DNA of 64,000 bases from Bacillus sp. ISL-37 (GCF_018613315.1 NZ_JAGGQL010000004.1:21850-85849); one strand, 5' to 3'; counted from the first letter of the stretch, positions 42,905 through 54,594 are shown. Notes: generated by a model from the letters alone, not told the origin. Translations and numbers: made by a program.

Positions 42905-43044
42905 GATTTTTGGCTCACTGTCGTGAAGCTTACGCTTCACTGGCTTTTCCGCTGGCGCTGAAAAGCTGCCGAGTGGAAATGAAACGCTGCGAGCAAATGA
43001 ATTTGCTCGGTCGTTTCCTTCCCACTCGGCATGAGCCAAAAATC
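42905..43044. repeat. 140-bp cloverleaf-like palindromic element upstream of suf
   Basis: Perfect 13-bp terminal inverted repeats GATTTTTGGCTCA (42905-42917) and TGAGCCAAAAATC (43032-43044) enclose three further stems: GTGAAGC/GCTTCAC (42923-42940), GCTTTTC/GAAAAGC (42943-42966), and TGCCGAGTGG/CCACTCGGCA (42967-43031), which itself contains GAAACG/CGTTTC and GAGCAAA/TTTGCTC. It looks like a non-autonomous mobile or structured RNA element. No coding capacity. Confidence 0.78.
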
Positions 43045-43053
43045 AAATAGGGT

Positions 43054-43129
43054 TTGACAATACTCTACAGGTTTCGTTGTATTTCTTTCCATTCTTAAAG
43101 TGTTGCTAACACTTTCTATTTGTTATAAG
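43054..43129 (+). promoter_or_regulatory. Promoter region of the suf operon
   Basis: TTGACA at 43054-43059 has a weak -10 (TTGTAT) 17 bp downstream at 43077-43082. A second candidate pairs TTGCTA (43103-43108) with TATAAG (43124-43129), 15 bp apart. Neither is ideal, but one or both probably drive sufC. The sufC start is at 43214. Confidence 0.45.
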
Positions 43130-43213
43130 ATTGTAATGAGAATAAAATGAGAATAGAGTTAAAGACGGCAATAGTCGGCTTAAAATCTTTTCTATATTGA
43201 CGGAGGTAATATT

Positions 43214-43999
43214 ATGGCAGGATCTGTATTATCAATTAAGGACCTTCAAGTTGAGATTGAAGGCAAGCAGATATTAAAAGGTGTGAACATTGAAGTTAAG
43301 GGTGGAGAAATCCATGCGATCATGGGACCGAATGGTACTGGTAAATCCACTTTGTCTTCTTCTATTATGGGACACCCTAAGTATGAAGTAACAAATGGAA
43401 CAATTACGCTTGATGGCGAAGATGTTCTTGAAATGGAAGTTGATGAAAGAGCACGCGCTGGTTTGTTCCTTGCTATGCAATATCCAAGCGAAATCAGCGG
43501 TGTAACGAATGCTGACTTCTTGCGTTCTGCATTGAACAGCCGTCTTGGCGAAGGAAACGAAATTTCTCTTATGAAGTTCATCCGAAAGATGGATAAGCAA
43601 ATGGAATTCCTTGAAATGGACCTTGATATGGCACAGCGTTACTTGAACGAAGGTTTCTCCGGCGGTGAGAAGAAGCGTAACGAGATCCTTCAATTGATGA
43701 TGCTTGAACCAAAAATCGCAATCCTTGACGAAATCGATTCAGGACTTGATATCGACGCATTGAAGGTTGTTTCTAAGGGAATCAATCAAATGCGCGGCGA
43801 AGATTTCGGCTGCTTGATTATCACTCACTACCAGCGCCTTCTTGACTACATCACTCCTGACTATGTTCACGTTATGATGCAGGGCCGCATTGTGAAGTCC
43901 GGCGGACCGGAACTTGCACAGCGCTTAGAAGCAGAAGGATACGACTGGATTAAGAAAGAACTGGGCATCGAAGACGAAACAGTTGGGCAAGAAGCTTAA
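43214..43999 (+). CDS. sufC: Fe-S cluster assembly ATPase SufC
   Basis: 261 residues. Cytosolic ABC-type ATPase of the SufBCD scaffold complex. Walker A GPNGTGKST, signature FSGGEKKRNE, Walker B AILDEIDSGLD. GGAGGTAAT precedes ATG. It is the first gene of sufC-sufD-sufS-sufU-sufB, the same order as in B. subtilis. Confidence 0.97.
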   Translation: MAGSVLSIKDLQVEIEGKQILKGVNIEVKGGEIHAIMGPNGTGKSTLSSSIMGHPKYEVTNGTITLDGEDVLEMEVDERARAGLFLAMQYPSEISGVTNADFLRSALNSRLGEGNEISLMKFIRKMDKQMEFLEMDLDMAQRYLNEGFSGGEKKRNEILQLMMLEPKIAILDEIDSGLDIDALKVVSKGINQMRGEDFGCLIITHYQRLLDYITPDYVHVMMQGRIVKSGGPELAQRLEAEGYDWIKKELGIEDETVGQEA

Positions 44000-44017
44000 G
44001 CGTTGGGGGGATTTATA

Positions 44018-46990
<2,973 letters not shown>

Positions 46991-46991
46991 G

Positions 46992-47015
46992 AAAATCATC
47001 GCTTGGTGATTTTTT
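46992..47015 (+). terminator. Hairpin between sufU and sufB, possible attenuator
   Basis: AAATCATC and GGTGATTT pair (one G-U) around GCTT and are followed by TTTCG. The T tract is short, so termination may be partial. Confidence 0.45.
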
Positions 47016-47057
47016 CGTGAAAGCGCTGCGGGGGATTGGCCTGCAGCGAACAACTAC

Positions 47058-47086
47058 AAAGCGGGAAATCCCGGTTTCCCTGCTTT
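47058..47086 (+). promoter_or_regulatory. Second hairpin before sufB
   Basis: AAAGC-GGGAAA pairs with TTTCCC-T-GCTTT (single bulged T), 11 bp, with no T tract, ending 8 bp before the sufB ribosome binding site. It may mark a processing site or stabilise the sufB message. Confidence 0.45.
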
Positions 47087-47106
47087 AAGAATGGAGGAAT
47101 TCGACG

Positions 47107-48504
47107 ATGGCTAAAAAAATGCCAGAGATCGGTGATTATAAATACGGATTTTCCGATAAAGACGTTTCCATCTTCCGGTCTAAGCGCGGTCTGACGCGTG
47201 AAATCGTTGAAGAAATTTCAAAAATGAAGGAAGAGCCTCAGTGGATGCTCGACTTCCGTTTAAAATCTTTGGAGCACTTCTACAATATGCCAATGCCTCA
47301 ATGGGGCGGAGACATGGCTTCATTAAACTTTGATGAAATCACTTACTATGTAAAACCATCTGAGCGCTCTGAAAAATCTTGGGATGAAGTTCCTGAGGAA
47401 ATCAAGGCGACATTCGATAAGCTGGGGATTCCTGAAGCTGAGCAAAAATACCTTGCAGGTGTTTCTGCGCAGTATGAATCAGAGGTTGTATACCACAACA
47501 TGAAGGAAGAGCTTGAAGATCTGGGGATTGTCTTCAAAGATACAGATTCTGCTCTGAAAGAAAACGAAGACATTTTCCGTGAGCATTTCGGAAAAGTCAT
47601 CCCTCCAACAGACAACAAGTTTTCAGCATTAAACTCTGCGGTCTGGTCTGGCGGATCTTTCATCTATGTTCCAAAGGGAATCAAAGTGGATACTCCACTT
47701 CAGGCGTATTTCCGCATCAACTCTGAGAATATGGGCCAGTTCGAGCGTACTCTAATCATCGTTGATGAAGGCGCGCACGTACACTATGTTGAGGGATGTA
47801 CAGCTCCTGTTTACACAACGAACTCTCTTCACAGTGCGGTCGTTGAAATCATCATCAAGAAAGACGCATATTGCCGTTACACAACGATCCAGAACTGGGC
47901 AAACAACGTCTTTAACCTTGTTACAAAGCGTGCGGTCTGTGAAGCGAACGCGACAATGGAATGGATCGATGGCAACATCGGTTCCAAGCTGACAATGAAA
48001 TACCCAGCAGTCATCCTTAAGGGTGAAGGCGCGCGCGGTATGACATTATCAATCGCGATTGCAGGTAAAGGCCAGCACCAGGATGCAGGTGCGAAAATGA
48101 TCCACCTTGCTCCAAACACATCATCAACAATCGTATCAAAATCAATCTCAAAGCAAGGCGGAAAAGTAACATACCGCGGTATCGTCCACTTCGGACGCAA
48201 AGCTGACGGCGCCCGCTCTAACATTGAGTGCGATACGTTGATCATGGATAACAAGTCTACTTCAGACACGATTCCATACAATGAAATCCTGAACGACAAC
48301 ATTTCTCTTGAGCACGAAGCGAAGGTTTCCAAAGTATCAGAAGAGCAATTGTTCTACCTGATGAGTCGAGGAGTCTCCGAAGAAGAAGCAACAGAAATGA
48401 TTGTAATGGGCTTCATTGAGCCATTCACAAAAGAATTGCCAATGGAATACGCAGTCGAAATGAACCGCCTGATCAAGTTCGAAATGGAAGGTTCTATCGG
48501 TTAA
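47107..48504 (+). CDS. sufB: Fe-S cluster assembly protein SufB
   Basis: 465 residues. Main scaffold of the SufBCD complex. Conserved blocks include [23 protein letters not shown] and [10 protein letters not shown]...[29 protein letters not shown] precedes ATG. A 116-bp gap with two hairpins separates it from sufU, the largest spacing in the operon. Confidence 0.97.
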   Translation: MAKKMPEIGDYKYGFSDKDVSIFRSKRGLTREIVEEISKMKEEPQWMLDFRLKSLEHFYNMPMPQWGGDMASLNFDEITYYVKPSERSEKSWDEVPEEIKATFDKLGIPEAEQKYLAGVSAQYESEVVYHNMKEELEDLGIVFKDTDSALKENEDIFREHFGKVIPPTDNKFSALNSAVWSGGSFIYVPKGIKVDTPLQAYFRINSENMGQFERTLIIVDEGAHVHYVEGCTAPVYTTNSLHSAVVEIIIKKDAYCRYTTIQNWANNVFNLVTKRAVCEANATMEWIDGNIGSKLTMKYPAVILKGEGARGMTLSIAIAGKGQHQDAGAKMIHLAPNTSSTIVSKSISKQGGKVTYRGIVHFGRKADGARSNIECDTLIMDNKSTSDTIPYNEILNDNISLEHEAKVSKVSEEQLFYLMSRGVSEEEATEMIVMGFIEPFTKELPMEYAVEMNRLIKFEMEGSIG

Positions 48505-48520
48505 TAATGATAGTTACGGG

Positions 48521-48550
48521 AATCCACCTGCCTCGGCAGGTGGATTTTTT
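48521..48550 (+). terminator. Terminator of the suf operon
   Basis: AATCCACCTGCC and GGCAGGTGGATT form a perfect 12-bp stem with a 2-nt gap, ending in TTTTTT. Confidence 0.92.
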
Positions 48551-48601
48551 ACCGTTTGAAAGCATATTAATGAAATGTAATTTCCACTCAAGTGGAAGAC
48601 G

Positions 48602-48735
48602 GTGCAATTCTCATGCTTCTCCGTGCAATTATCTGATGGAAGGTGCAATAAATTTGTTTTACCGCGCAAATATTTGTTTTACTCTGAAATTATTTGAATT
48701 GACCGTGCAATTATGTCAGTACATCGTAAACTTCA
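48602..48735. repeat. 20-21-bp tandem array with GTGCAATT core
   Basis: GTGCAA-type cores occur near 48602, 48623, 48643, 48664, 48684, 48705 and 48726, spaced 20 or 21 bp, becoming degenerate (GCGCAAA, CTGAAAT, CGTAAA). The spacer is not conserved. No coding potential. Confidence 0.7.
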
Positions 48736-48774
48736 TGAAGTTTGGGTAACTCCGACGCCTAATTTTTGTAAAAA

Positions 48775-48895
48775 GTAGTGATTATCAAGAATTTCGTAGT
48801 GATTCGGCCTAATTTCGTAGTGATAAACATCAAAAGTGTAGTGATTCCTGGCAAAAACGTAGTGATTCATCTCAAAAACGTAGTGATTAGCAATT
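48775..48895. repeat. 21-bp tandem array with GTAGTGATT core
   Basis: GTAGTGAT cores start at 48775, 48796, 48817, 48838, 48859 and 48880, all intervals exactly 21 bp. The 12-13-bp spacer is variable, often with CAAAAAC. It follows the GTGCAATT array without a gene between. Nothing else is seen from 48551 to 49015. Confidence 0.88.
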
Positions 48896-49015
48896 ACCAA
48901 AGCTAATTAATATGTGTTTTCCCCCTTATAGAAGGGGGAATTAAGGTTAAACGATGTCTTAGTTCTTATTCTGAAGTTAATTATGCTATCATGAAGGTAA
49001 AATGGAGGTGCACAG

Positions 49016-49864
49016 ATGATTATTGTTGGCTTAACGGGCTGGGGAGACCATGACAGTTTATATGAGGGCAAGGTTTCGCCGCGTGATAAACTGAAGGAGT
49101 ACTCCAGCCACTTTCCTGCAGTCGAGGTCGATGCCTCTTTTTACGCTGTGCAGCCTGTGAGGAATGCCGCGAAATGGGTGGATGAGACACCTGACAATTT
49201 TCAATTTATTGTTAAAGCGTACCAGGGAATGACCGGGCACCAGCGCGGTGAAATTCCCTTTACTGATAAAATTGAGATGTTCACTGCATACAAAGAATCG
49301 CTAAAGCCTTATCGCGAGGCGAATAAGCACGCAATGACGCTTTTTCAGTTTCCGCCGTGGTTTGACCTGCGCAAGGAGAATGTCGATTATTTGCGCTGGT
49401 GCCGCGATCAGATGGGGGATATCGACTGTGCGCTCGAATTCCGCAACCAGTCATGGTTCACAGATGAAATGCGCGAGAAGACTCTGGATTTTATGAGAGA
49501 GGAAAAATGGATTCACAGCATCTGCGATGAACCGCAGGCAGGTGAAGGCTCAATTCCAACGGTTCTTCAATCTACATCGAAAGATAAAGTGCTTGTCCGT
49601 TTCCACGGCCGGAATGTCCATGGCTGGAACAAGAAAGGAAAAGGTGAGGACTGGCGCGAAGTCCGCTATTTATATCGCTATAATAAGAAAGAACTAACAG
49701 AGTGGGCAGAAAACCTGAAGAAATTAAACGAAAGCACATCACAGGTTTTCGCATTGTTTAACAACAATTCCGGCGGGGATGCTGCGGATAATGCTAAACA
49801 GATGGTTGAGCTATTGGATATCGAATATGAAGGGTTAAACCCGAGGCAGCTGGATTTGTTTTAA
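49016..49864 (+). CDS. yunF: DUF72-family protein (YunF-like)
   Basis: 282 residues with a TIM-barrel DUF72 fold. N-terminal IIVGLTGWGDHDSLYEGK and FPAVEVDASFYAV, central FQFPPWFD, CALEFRN and C-terminal FALFNNNSGGDAADNAKQM are characteristic. Function of the family is unresolved. GGAGGTG precedes ATG. The neighbour order yunF-yunD-yunC-yunB matches B. subtilis. Confidence 0.9.
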   Translation: MIIVGLTGWGDHDSLYEGKVSPRDKLKEYSSHFPAVEVDASFYAVQPVRNAAKWVDETPDNFQFIVKAYQGMTGHQRGEIPFTDKIEMFTAYKESLKPYREANKHAMTLFQFPPWFDLRKENVDYLRWCRDQMGDIDCALEFRNQSWFTDEMREKTLDFMREEKWIHSICDEPQAGEGSIPTVLQSTSKDKVLVRFHGRNVHGWNKKGKGEDWREVRYLYRYNKKELTEWAENLKKLNESTSQVFALFNNNSGGDAADNAKQMVELLDIEYEGLNPRQLDLF

Positions 49865-49874
49865 AACTCTAGAA

Positions 49875-49912
49875 CCCTCCTGGCAATTTGCAGGGGGGCA
49901 ATTCATTTTTTT
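49875..49912 (+). terminator. Weak hairpin after yunF
   Basis: CCCTCCTG pairs with CAGGGGGG (G-U pairs) around an 8-nt loop; a T run starts 7 bp further on. Efficiency is uncertain. Confidence 0.4.
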
Positions 49913-49932
49913 AAAAGAGGATGGATGTTTAA

Positions 49933-51303
49933 ATGGAAGAGGTTATTCATATTTACCATACGAATGATTTGCATAGCCATTTGGAACACTGGCCAAGCAT
50001 CCATAAGCTACTGACTGAGCGCCGGCGCTGGCACGAGGAAGCGGGCGACGAGGTTCTTGTTTTCGATATTGGCGATCATATGGACCGCTGGCATCCATTA
50101 TCAGATGCAACCAGGGGAAAGGCTAATTGCCGTCTTTTGAATGAAGCTGGCTACGATGCAGCGACGATAGGGAATAACGAAGGCATCACTCTTCCTTTCG
50201 AAGACCTGGATACGATGTATCTTGAAAAGGATTTCGAAATGCTGATAGCAAATTTATATAATCGGGATGGAAACAGGCCGAAGTGGGCTAAGCCCTATCA
50301 TGTATACATAAGCAAAAGAGGGACTAGAATCGGTGTCATTGGCGTCACAGTTAATTTTGCGCGGTTTTATGAACAGCTGGGCTGGAAGCTGAACGACCCG
50401 ATTGATGAATTGAAGAAATGCGTCGATCAATTAAAAGGAGAAACGGACGTTATTATCCTGCTATCCCATCTTGGAATCCATGATGATGAACTGGTTGCCG
50501 GGATGTTCCCGGAGATTGACGTCATTTTAGGCGGCCATACCCACCATATTTTACATGAGGGCAAGGAGGTTGGCTCCAGTTTGCTGGCGGGAGCAGGCAA
50601 GTTTGGATACTATACCGGCCATGTAACCCTGAAGCTGGATGGGGACACAAAGCAAATTTCACACAAAAAAGCCGTGCTTTATGATATGAATGAAGAAGAT
50701 CAGGCTGAAAACGAACAGGAAACAACAGAAGGGTACTTCTTGGAAGGCAAAAGGCTGATGGCAGAAAGTGTTGCGTTGCTTCCAGAGGATTTAAAGGCAG
50801 ACCCATTGCAGCATTCTGAGCTTTCCAAGATGCTCACTCAGGCGTTACGGGAATGGTGCAATGCCGATTGTGCGTTCCTGAATGCCGGGATGATCCTTAA
50901 TGGCCTGAAACAGGGAAATGTAACAAAGTTCGACCTGCTCGAAATTTGTCCCCATCCAATCAATCCTTGTACGATCAGGATGTCAGGAGCAGAGCTAAAA
51001 GAAGTGCTCCTTCAGACCAGGGATGAAAAATGGCCCCATCTGCAGATAAAAGGTCTTGGCTTTCGCGGCACCGTCATGGGGGTCATGGAGTATGATGGAA
51101 TCGAGTTTCAGCAAAAAGGAAATGTCACTCAGGTCCTCATCAATGGCAAATTGATTGAGGCCAAGGAGCACTATACACTGGCGATCCCTGATATGTTCAC
51201 GTTCGGCCGCTTCTTCCCGGAAATCCAGCGCGCTGAGGGAAAACGATACTGGCTACCCGAGTTCCTTCGCAATTTACTTGAGTGGAAGCTTGCGTCTTAT
51301 TAA
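49933..51303 (+). CDS. yunD: Metallophosphoesterase / 5'-nucleotidase family protein (YunD-like)
   Basis: 456 residues without signal peptide. The N-terminal calcineurin-type domain has HTNDLHSHL, FDIGDHMD, TIGNNEG, LLSHLG and GGHTHH metal-binding motifs. The C-terminal domain is of the 5'-nucleotidase type with LNAGMILNGLKQGNVTKFDLLEI. Substrate is not known. It may be cotranscribed with yunF. Confidence 0.92.
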   Translation: MEEVIHIYHTNDLHSHLEHWPSIHKLLTERRRWHEEAGDEVLVFDIGDHMDRWHPLSDATRGKANCRLLNEAGYDAATIGNNEGITLPFEDLDTMYLEKDFEMLIANLYNRDGNRPKWAKPYHVYISKRGTRIGVIGVTVNFARFYEQLGWKLNDPIDELKKCVDQLKGETDVIILLSHLGIHDDELVAGMFPEIDVILGGHTHHILHEGKEVGSSLLAGAGKFGYYTGHVTLKLDGDTKQISHKKAVLYDMNEEDQAENEQETTEGYFLEGKRLMAESVALLPEDLKADPLQHSELSKMLTQALREWCNADCAFLNAGMILNGLKQGNVTKFDLLEICPHPINPCTIRMSGAELKEVLLQTRDEKWPHLQIKGLGFRGTVMGVMEYDGIEFQQKGNVTQVLINGKLIEAKEHYTLAIPDMFTFGRFFPEIQRAEGKRYWLPEFLRNLLEWKLASY

Positions 51304-51305
51304 AA

Positions 51306-51492
51306 GGCAGTTTTCGTAAAGAGTGTTGTTAAAATCCTAAAGCCGATTTTAACGTAATATAAGGACATTTTGCCGGTCGGTATTAAGTTTGCATTCTCTT
51401 TTCTCACAAAAGAGTCAACTTTACGAAGAAGAATAGGTAGTTAAATCTATTTTTTAGTCAAATAGCAACAAAGTTTGAGAAAAAAAAGAGCC
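51306..51492. repeat. MITE-like dispersed repeat, copy 2
   Basis: 187 bp closely similar to 7528-7709, including the internal CCTAAAGCCGATTTTAACGTAAT and ACTTTACGAAGAA blocks. It starts 2 bp after the yunD stop codon. Its imperfect terminal inverted repeats are GGCAGTTTTCGTAA and GGCTCTTTTTTTTC (reverse strand). Confidence 0.82.
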
Positions 51493-51644
51493 TGTTAAAA
51501 TAATCCCGCATGCTTTAATGGACTTTTGTCGAATTTAATAAGCCGAAATTTCCAACCAACTTTCACCAATATCAGATCAAAATATCACGCTTTTTGCCCC
51601 TCCTTCATAGAGTGTTATTGGGATTGAAGGAGGGAGTTGTGATC

Positions 51645-51947
51645 ATGATCGACATGTCACCTATTGAAATAGAAGGCAGGACGTTCTTATGCATTTCTGT
51701 AAAACTGCCGAAGACAAACCTGCTTGTCGTTACAGGAGATAAAGGATACATTATGTGCGGAGCTCTGGATGTCGCACTTCTCAATGAAAAACTTAAGGGC
51801 AGGAAGGTTATTGCCGGCAGGGCGGTTGGCGTAAAAACAATCGAGGAATTGCTCGATGCCCCGCTGGAGTCCGTCACCTATGAAGCGGAAAACCTTGGTG
51901 CAACAAAAGGGATGATCGGCAAAGAAGCATTGCTGCTCATGAATTAA
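51645..51947 (+). CDS. yunC: YunC-like protein (DUF1805)
   Basis: 100 residues. The central motif GYIMCGALDVALLNEKLKGR and AGRAVGVKTIEELLDAPL match YunC of B. subtilis. ATG at 51645 fits the homologous N-terminus (MxxxxPIxIEG); GTG at 51639 is closer to the AGGAGGG sequence and is an alternative. Function is unknown. Confidence 0.9.
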   Translation: MIDMSPIEIEGRTFLCISVKLPKTNLLVVTGDKGYIMCGALDVALLNEKLKGRKVIAGRAVGVKTIEELLDAPLESVTYEAENLGATKGMIGKEALLLMN

Positions 51948-51975
51948 AAAGACAGCCTGTTTGGCTGTCTTTTTG
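51946..51975 (+). terminator. Terminator after yunC
   Basis: AAAAAGACAGCC and GGCTGTCTTTTT form a perfect 12-bp stem with a 5-nt loop; the right arm supplies the T run. Confidence 0.9.
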
Positions 51976-52216
51976 CGTTAACATGTGAACATATTGTGGC
52001 AATTGTTAAGAATCAATGGAGCTATCCGATATATTAGTTGAACTGCTTTTTTCCCAACTTAAAAATACAAAAGGCATCACCACTCTTTTAATTATTGTGA
52101 TAGAATATAAGAAAATATTGTCGTTTTATGTAAAATTTTCTTGTTTTCCTGGTTTTTTTTCGGAAGTTATCGCGGAAATTAGCCACCACCAACTAACAGA
52201 TAAAGTGGGAATTGAC

Positions 52217-53326
52217 ATGAGACTCGTAGCCACCACTTCGGTAGAGGAAGGGGCTTTACTCGGAAAAGCCATCTATAATGACAAGGGCCAGGTTCTTTTA
52301 AACGTAGGCGCACGGCTCGAAGGCAAAATCCTTAGCCGACTAGAAGAGTTTGGTATTGACTATATTTATATAAAAGACCCTGATACAGACGATATCATTG
52401 TGAGAAACTCCATATCAGATGAATTGCGCGTCAATGCGATTATGACGATTGGGGATACATTCAAGCAAATTCAGCTGGATTCGAAGGTTTCTCAAACCTT
52501 TGTACTGGAAAAATCAGCGAGGAAATTCAAGAAGCTGATCAGTGCTTTGCTTGATGAGCTTCAGAGGAGCAAAGAGCTGTTGAATTTGCTGTCCGATGTG
52601 TTTCTGCATGACCACTATATTTTTTCTCATTCATTGAATGTTACTTTATATGCTTTGGCGATTGGCATCGAAATGAAGCTGACTCCAAAAGAGCTTGAGC
52701 AGCTGGGGCTAGGTGCGATTTTACACGATGTTGGAAAAATGAAGGTTCCAGAAGAAATCCTATCAAAACCAGGCAAGCTGACTGTGGAAGAGTTCCAAGT
52801 CATTAAAACCCACGCTGAGGATGGCTTTCAGATGCTCAGGAATATCCCGACCGTTCCGCTGATAGTGGCTCATTGTGCCTATCAGCATCACGAACGCTTG
52901 AATGGTGCAGGATATCCACGTGGATTGAAGGGTGACGAAATCCACTTATTCGGAAAGATACTTGGTGTGGCTGATGTGTTTGATGCCGTTACTTCTAATC
53001 GTGTATATCGGCCAGCGATGCTACCGCATGAGGGCCTTGAAATCCTCTATTCGGGTTCAGGCAGCCTGTTTGATCCGAAGATAGTCGATGCCTTCCGAAG
53101 AGCAGTGGCGATATATCCGGTCGGCCTTACCGTTATGTTAAGCGATGGGCGAAAGGGAGTAGTGGCTGAGCAGAATCCTGGCTTGAGTGAGCGCCCTGTT
53201 GTCCGTATTCTCGAAGAAAACGGCCGTAAAGTAGAGCCATACCAGCTTGATTTGCAATCGAACCTATCCCTGATGATTGTCAGCTGTGATACGGTCATCA
53301 AATATGAGTACGCCGCTAATTATTAA
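52217..53326 (+). CDS. HD-GYP domain protein, probable cyclic di-GMP phosphodiesterase
   Basis: 369 residues. An N-terminal region (about 1-110) is followed by an HD-GYP domain: HSLNVTLYA, the metal-binding HDVGK in LGAILHDVGKMKVP, HHERLNGAGYPRGLKG, and ILGVADVFDAVTSNRVYRP. All catalytic residues are kept. HD-GYP enzymes hydrolyse cyclic dinucleotides. No membrane segment is seen. ATG at 52217 has GTGGGA upstream; codons back to 52016 are in frame but encode a low-quality extension. It is inserted between yunC and yunB relative to B. subtilis. Confidence 0.9.
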   Translation: MRLVATTSVEEGALLGKAIYNDKGQVLLNVGARLEGKILSRLEEFGIDYIYIKDPDTDDIIVRNSISDELRVNAIMTIGDTFKQIQLDSKVSQTFVLEKSARKFKKLISALLDELQRSKELLNLLSDVFLHDHYIFSHSLNVTLYALAIGIEMKLTPKELEQLGLGAILHDVGKMKVPEEILSKPGKLTVEEFQVIKTHAEDGFQMLRNIPTVPLIVAHCAYQHHERLNGAGYPRGLKGDEIHLFGKILGVADVFDAVTSNRVYRPAMLPHEGLEILYSGSGSLFDPKIVDAFRRAVAIYPVGLTVMLSDGRKGVVAEQNPGLSERPVVRILEENGRKVEPYQLDLQSNLSLMIVSCDTVIKYEYAANY

Positions 53327-53386
53327 TTTTTCCAGATTGGCATTTTAGAAATGCGGAATATAAACTTTAAATACTTTTTAGGCTAG

Positions 53387-53426
53387 TTCCCCCCTTTGAA
53401 GCATACATATAGCTTTAGAGGGGGGA
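53387..53426 (+). promoter_or_regulatory. Hairpin that sequesters the yunB ribosome binding site
   Basis: TCCCCCCTTTGAAGC pairs over about 15 bp (two G-U) with GCTTTAGAGGGGGGA around a 9-nt loop. The right arm is the Shine-Dalgarno GAGGGGGGA of yunB. It may be a weak terminator for the HD-GYP gene (followed by TTTGTTTT) that also blocks read-through translation of yunB. Confidence 0.6.
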
Positions 53427-53432
53427 TTTGTT

Positions 53433-54203
53433 TTGGCAAAATTCGGCCGGCGGCTGCCTCGAAAAGGGCCCTTGCCTTTCAGGTATGTATTCCTGCTGAC
53501 ATTCGTCTTTTTTTCCTTTTCAACAGCAGCAGGATTGTGGGTCATAGATAAAGGGCTCGAGCCCACATTGATGAAATACGCGGAATCCCAGACAAGAAAA
53601 ATTGCCACGCTTGTAATCAATAAGGCGATCAATAAGAAGATTGCCAATGGGATGGATATTGATAAAGTAATTGAATTTGTTCCGGTGGATGGCGGAACGA
53701 CTACTGTAGTGAAATTCAATACCGAAATCATCAACAGGGTAAAAGCAGAAACGACTAACATTGTGCAAATGAACCTGAAGGAAGCAGAAAGAGGGCATCT
53801 CACTTCACTCGAGATGCTGACAGATGTCGAGCTTGTCACTGATGAAGAGGACAGGGAAGCAGGAATCATTTATTACGTTCCATTGGGCCAGGCCACCAAT
53901 AATGCACTTCTTGGTAATATGGGCCCGAGAGTTCCTGTGAAATTCAATGCGATCGGGGATGTGACCTCAGATGTGGTCTGGGATACCGAGGAGCACGGAA
54001 TCAACAATACGTTAATCAATGTTTCAGTCAGAGTCAAGGTCAACGTCCAAATTATCATACCGTTTGCGACTAAAATAGCGACTGTGCAGGAAAATATTCC
54101 GATTGGCAGCTTCTACTACCCTGGAAAGGTACCGCAATTTTATAATGGCGGCGGTGGGGTCGTACCACCTGCTATTCAGGTTCCTGGCCAGTCTGGGCAA
54201 TAA
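53433..54203 (+). CDS. yunB: Sporulation protein YunB
   Basis: 256 residues with one N-terminal membrane segment (about residues 18-40) and an external domain; the C-terminus is Gly/Pro/Gln-rich. Blocks such as VDGGTTTVVKFNTEIINR and VPLGQATNNALLGNMGPRVPVKF match YunB, needed for spore formation in B. subtilis. TTG start is supported by GAGGGGGGA 6 nt upstream. Confidence 0.92.
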   Translation: MAKFGRRLPRKGPLPFRYVFLLTFVFFSFSTAAGLWVIDKGLEPTLMKYAESQTRKIATLVINKAINKKIANGMDIDKVIEFVPVDGGTTTVVKFNTEIINRVKAETTNIVQMNLKEAERGHLTSLEMLTDVELVTDEEDREAGIIYYVPLGQATNNALLGNMGPRVPVKFNAIGDVTSDVVWDTEEHGINNTLINVSVRVKVNVQIIIPFATKIATVQENIPIGSFYYPGKVPQFYNGGGGVVPPAIQVPGQSGQ

Positions 54204-54209
54204 AAACAG

Positions 54210-54238
54210 TTGTCAAGTTAGCGATATTGTTATATTAT
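54210..54238 (+). promoter_or_regulatory. Sigma-A promoter of the lysine riboswitch transcript
   Basis: TTGTCA (54210-54215) and TATTAT (54233-54238) are 17 bp apart, about 35 bp before the riboswitch. Confidence 0.65.
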
Positions 54239-54274
54239 AAAATCAATTGAATAATAAACCACATCATTCCGATG

Positions 54275-54520
54275 GGGTAGAGGCGCAGGATTCAAGAGTA
54301 AGCTGTGTGAGGATGACAACGTTGATCACAGCTAAAAGGGAATTTTGCCGAAGCAATAATTAGTGAGTCACATTTTTTATTGCTGGGGATACTTTGAACA
54401 AGAGTATCACTGTCATTATGGAGGTATATCCATAATGGGGAGCTACAGATCGTGATGGAGACACTAGTTGCTTATTAAGGGCAGCGATAGAATGTTCTCT
54501 ATCGTTGCCCTTTTTTATTT
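54275..54520 (+). ncRNA. Lysine riboswitch (L-box) with terminator
   Basis: The aptamer (about 54275-54447) carries the conserved AGAGGCGCAGGATTCAAGAGTA, AAAAGGGAATTTTGCCGAAGC and TTGCTGGGGATAC segments, with closing GTAG/CTAC. The expression platform is a terminator, GGGCAGCGATAGA/TCTATCGTTGCCC (54479-54510) plus T run. Lysine should repress the downstream transporter. Confidence 0.95.
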
Positions 54521-54594
54521 ATTTTTAAAAAGTAGCTACAACTCTTTTCATGTAAAAGTTTCCCCCTGTCAAAAACAAGGAGGAGAAAGAAAGA

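Noticed and set aside
42905..43044. tRNA-like or T-box element upstream of suf because of the cloverleaf shape
   Set aside because: The perfect 13-bp ends and stem sizes do not match tRNA, and no T-box AGGGTGGNACCGCG-type sequence is present.
43246..43693. Minus-strand frames inside sufC and other large genes
   Set aside because: They are shadows of strongly conserved genes on the plus strand, without ribosome sites.
52016..52216. N-terminal extension of the HD-GYP protein
   Set aside because: The 67 extra codons lie over an A+T-rich promoter-like region just after the yunC terminator and encode unrelated low-quality sequence; ATG at 52217 fits better.
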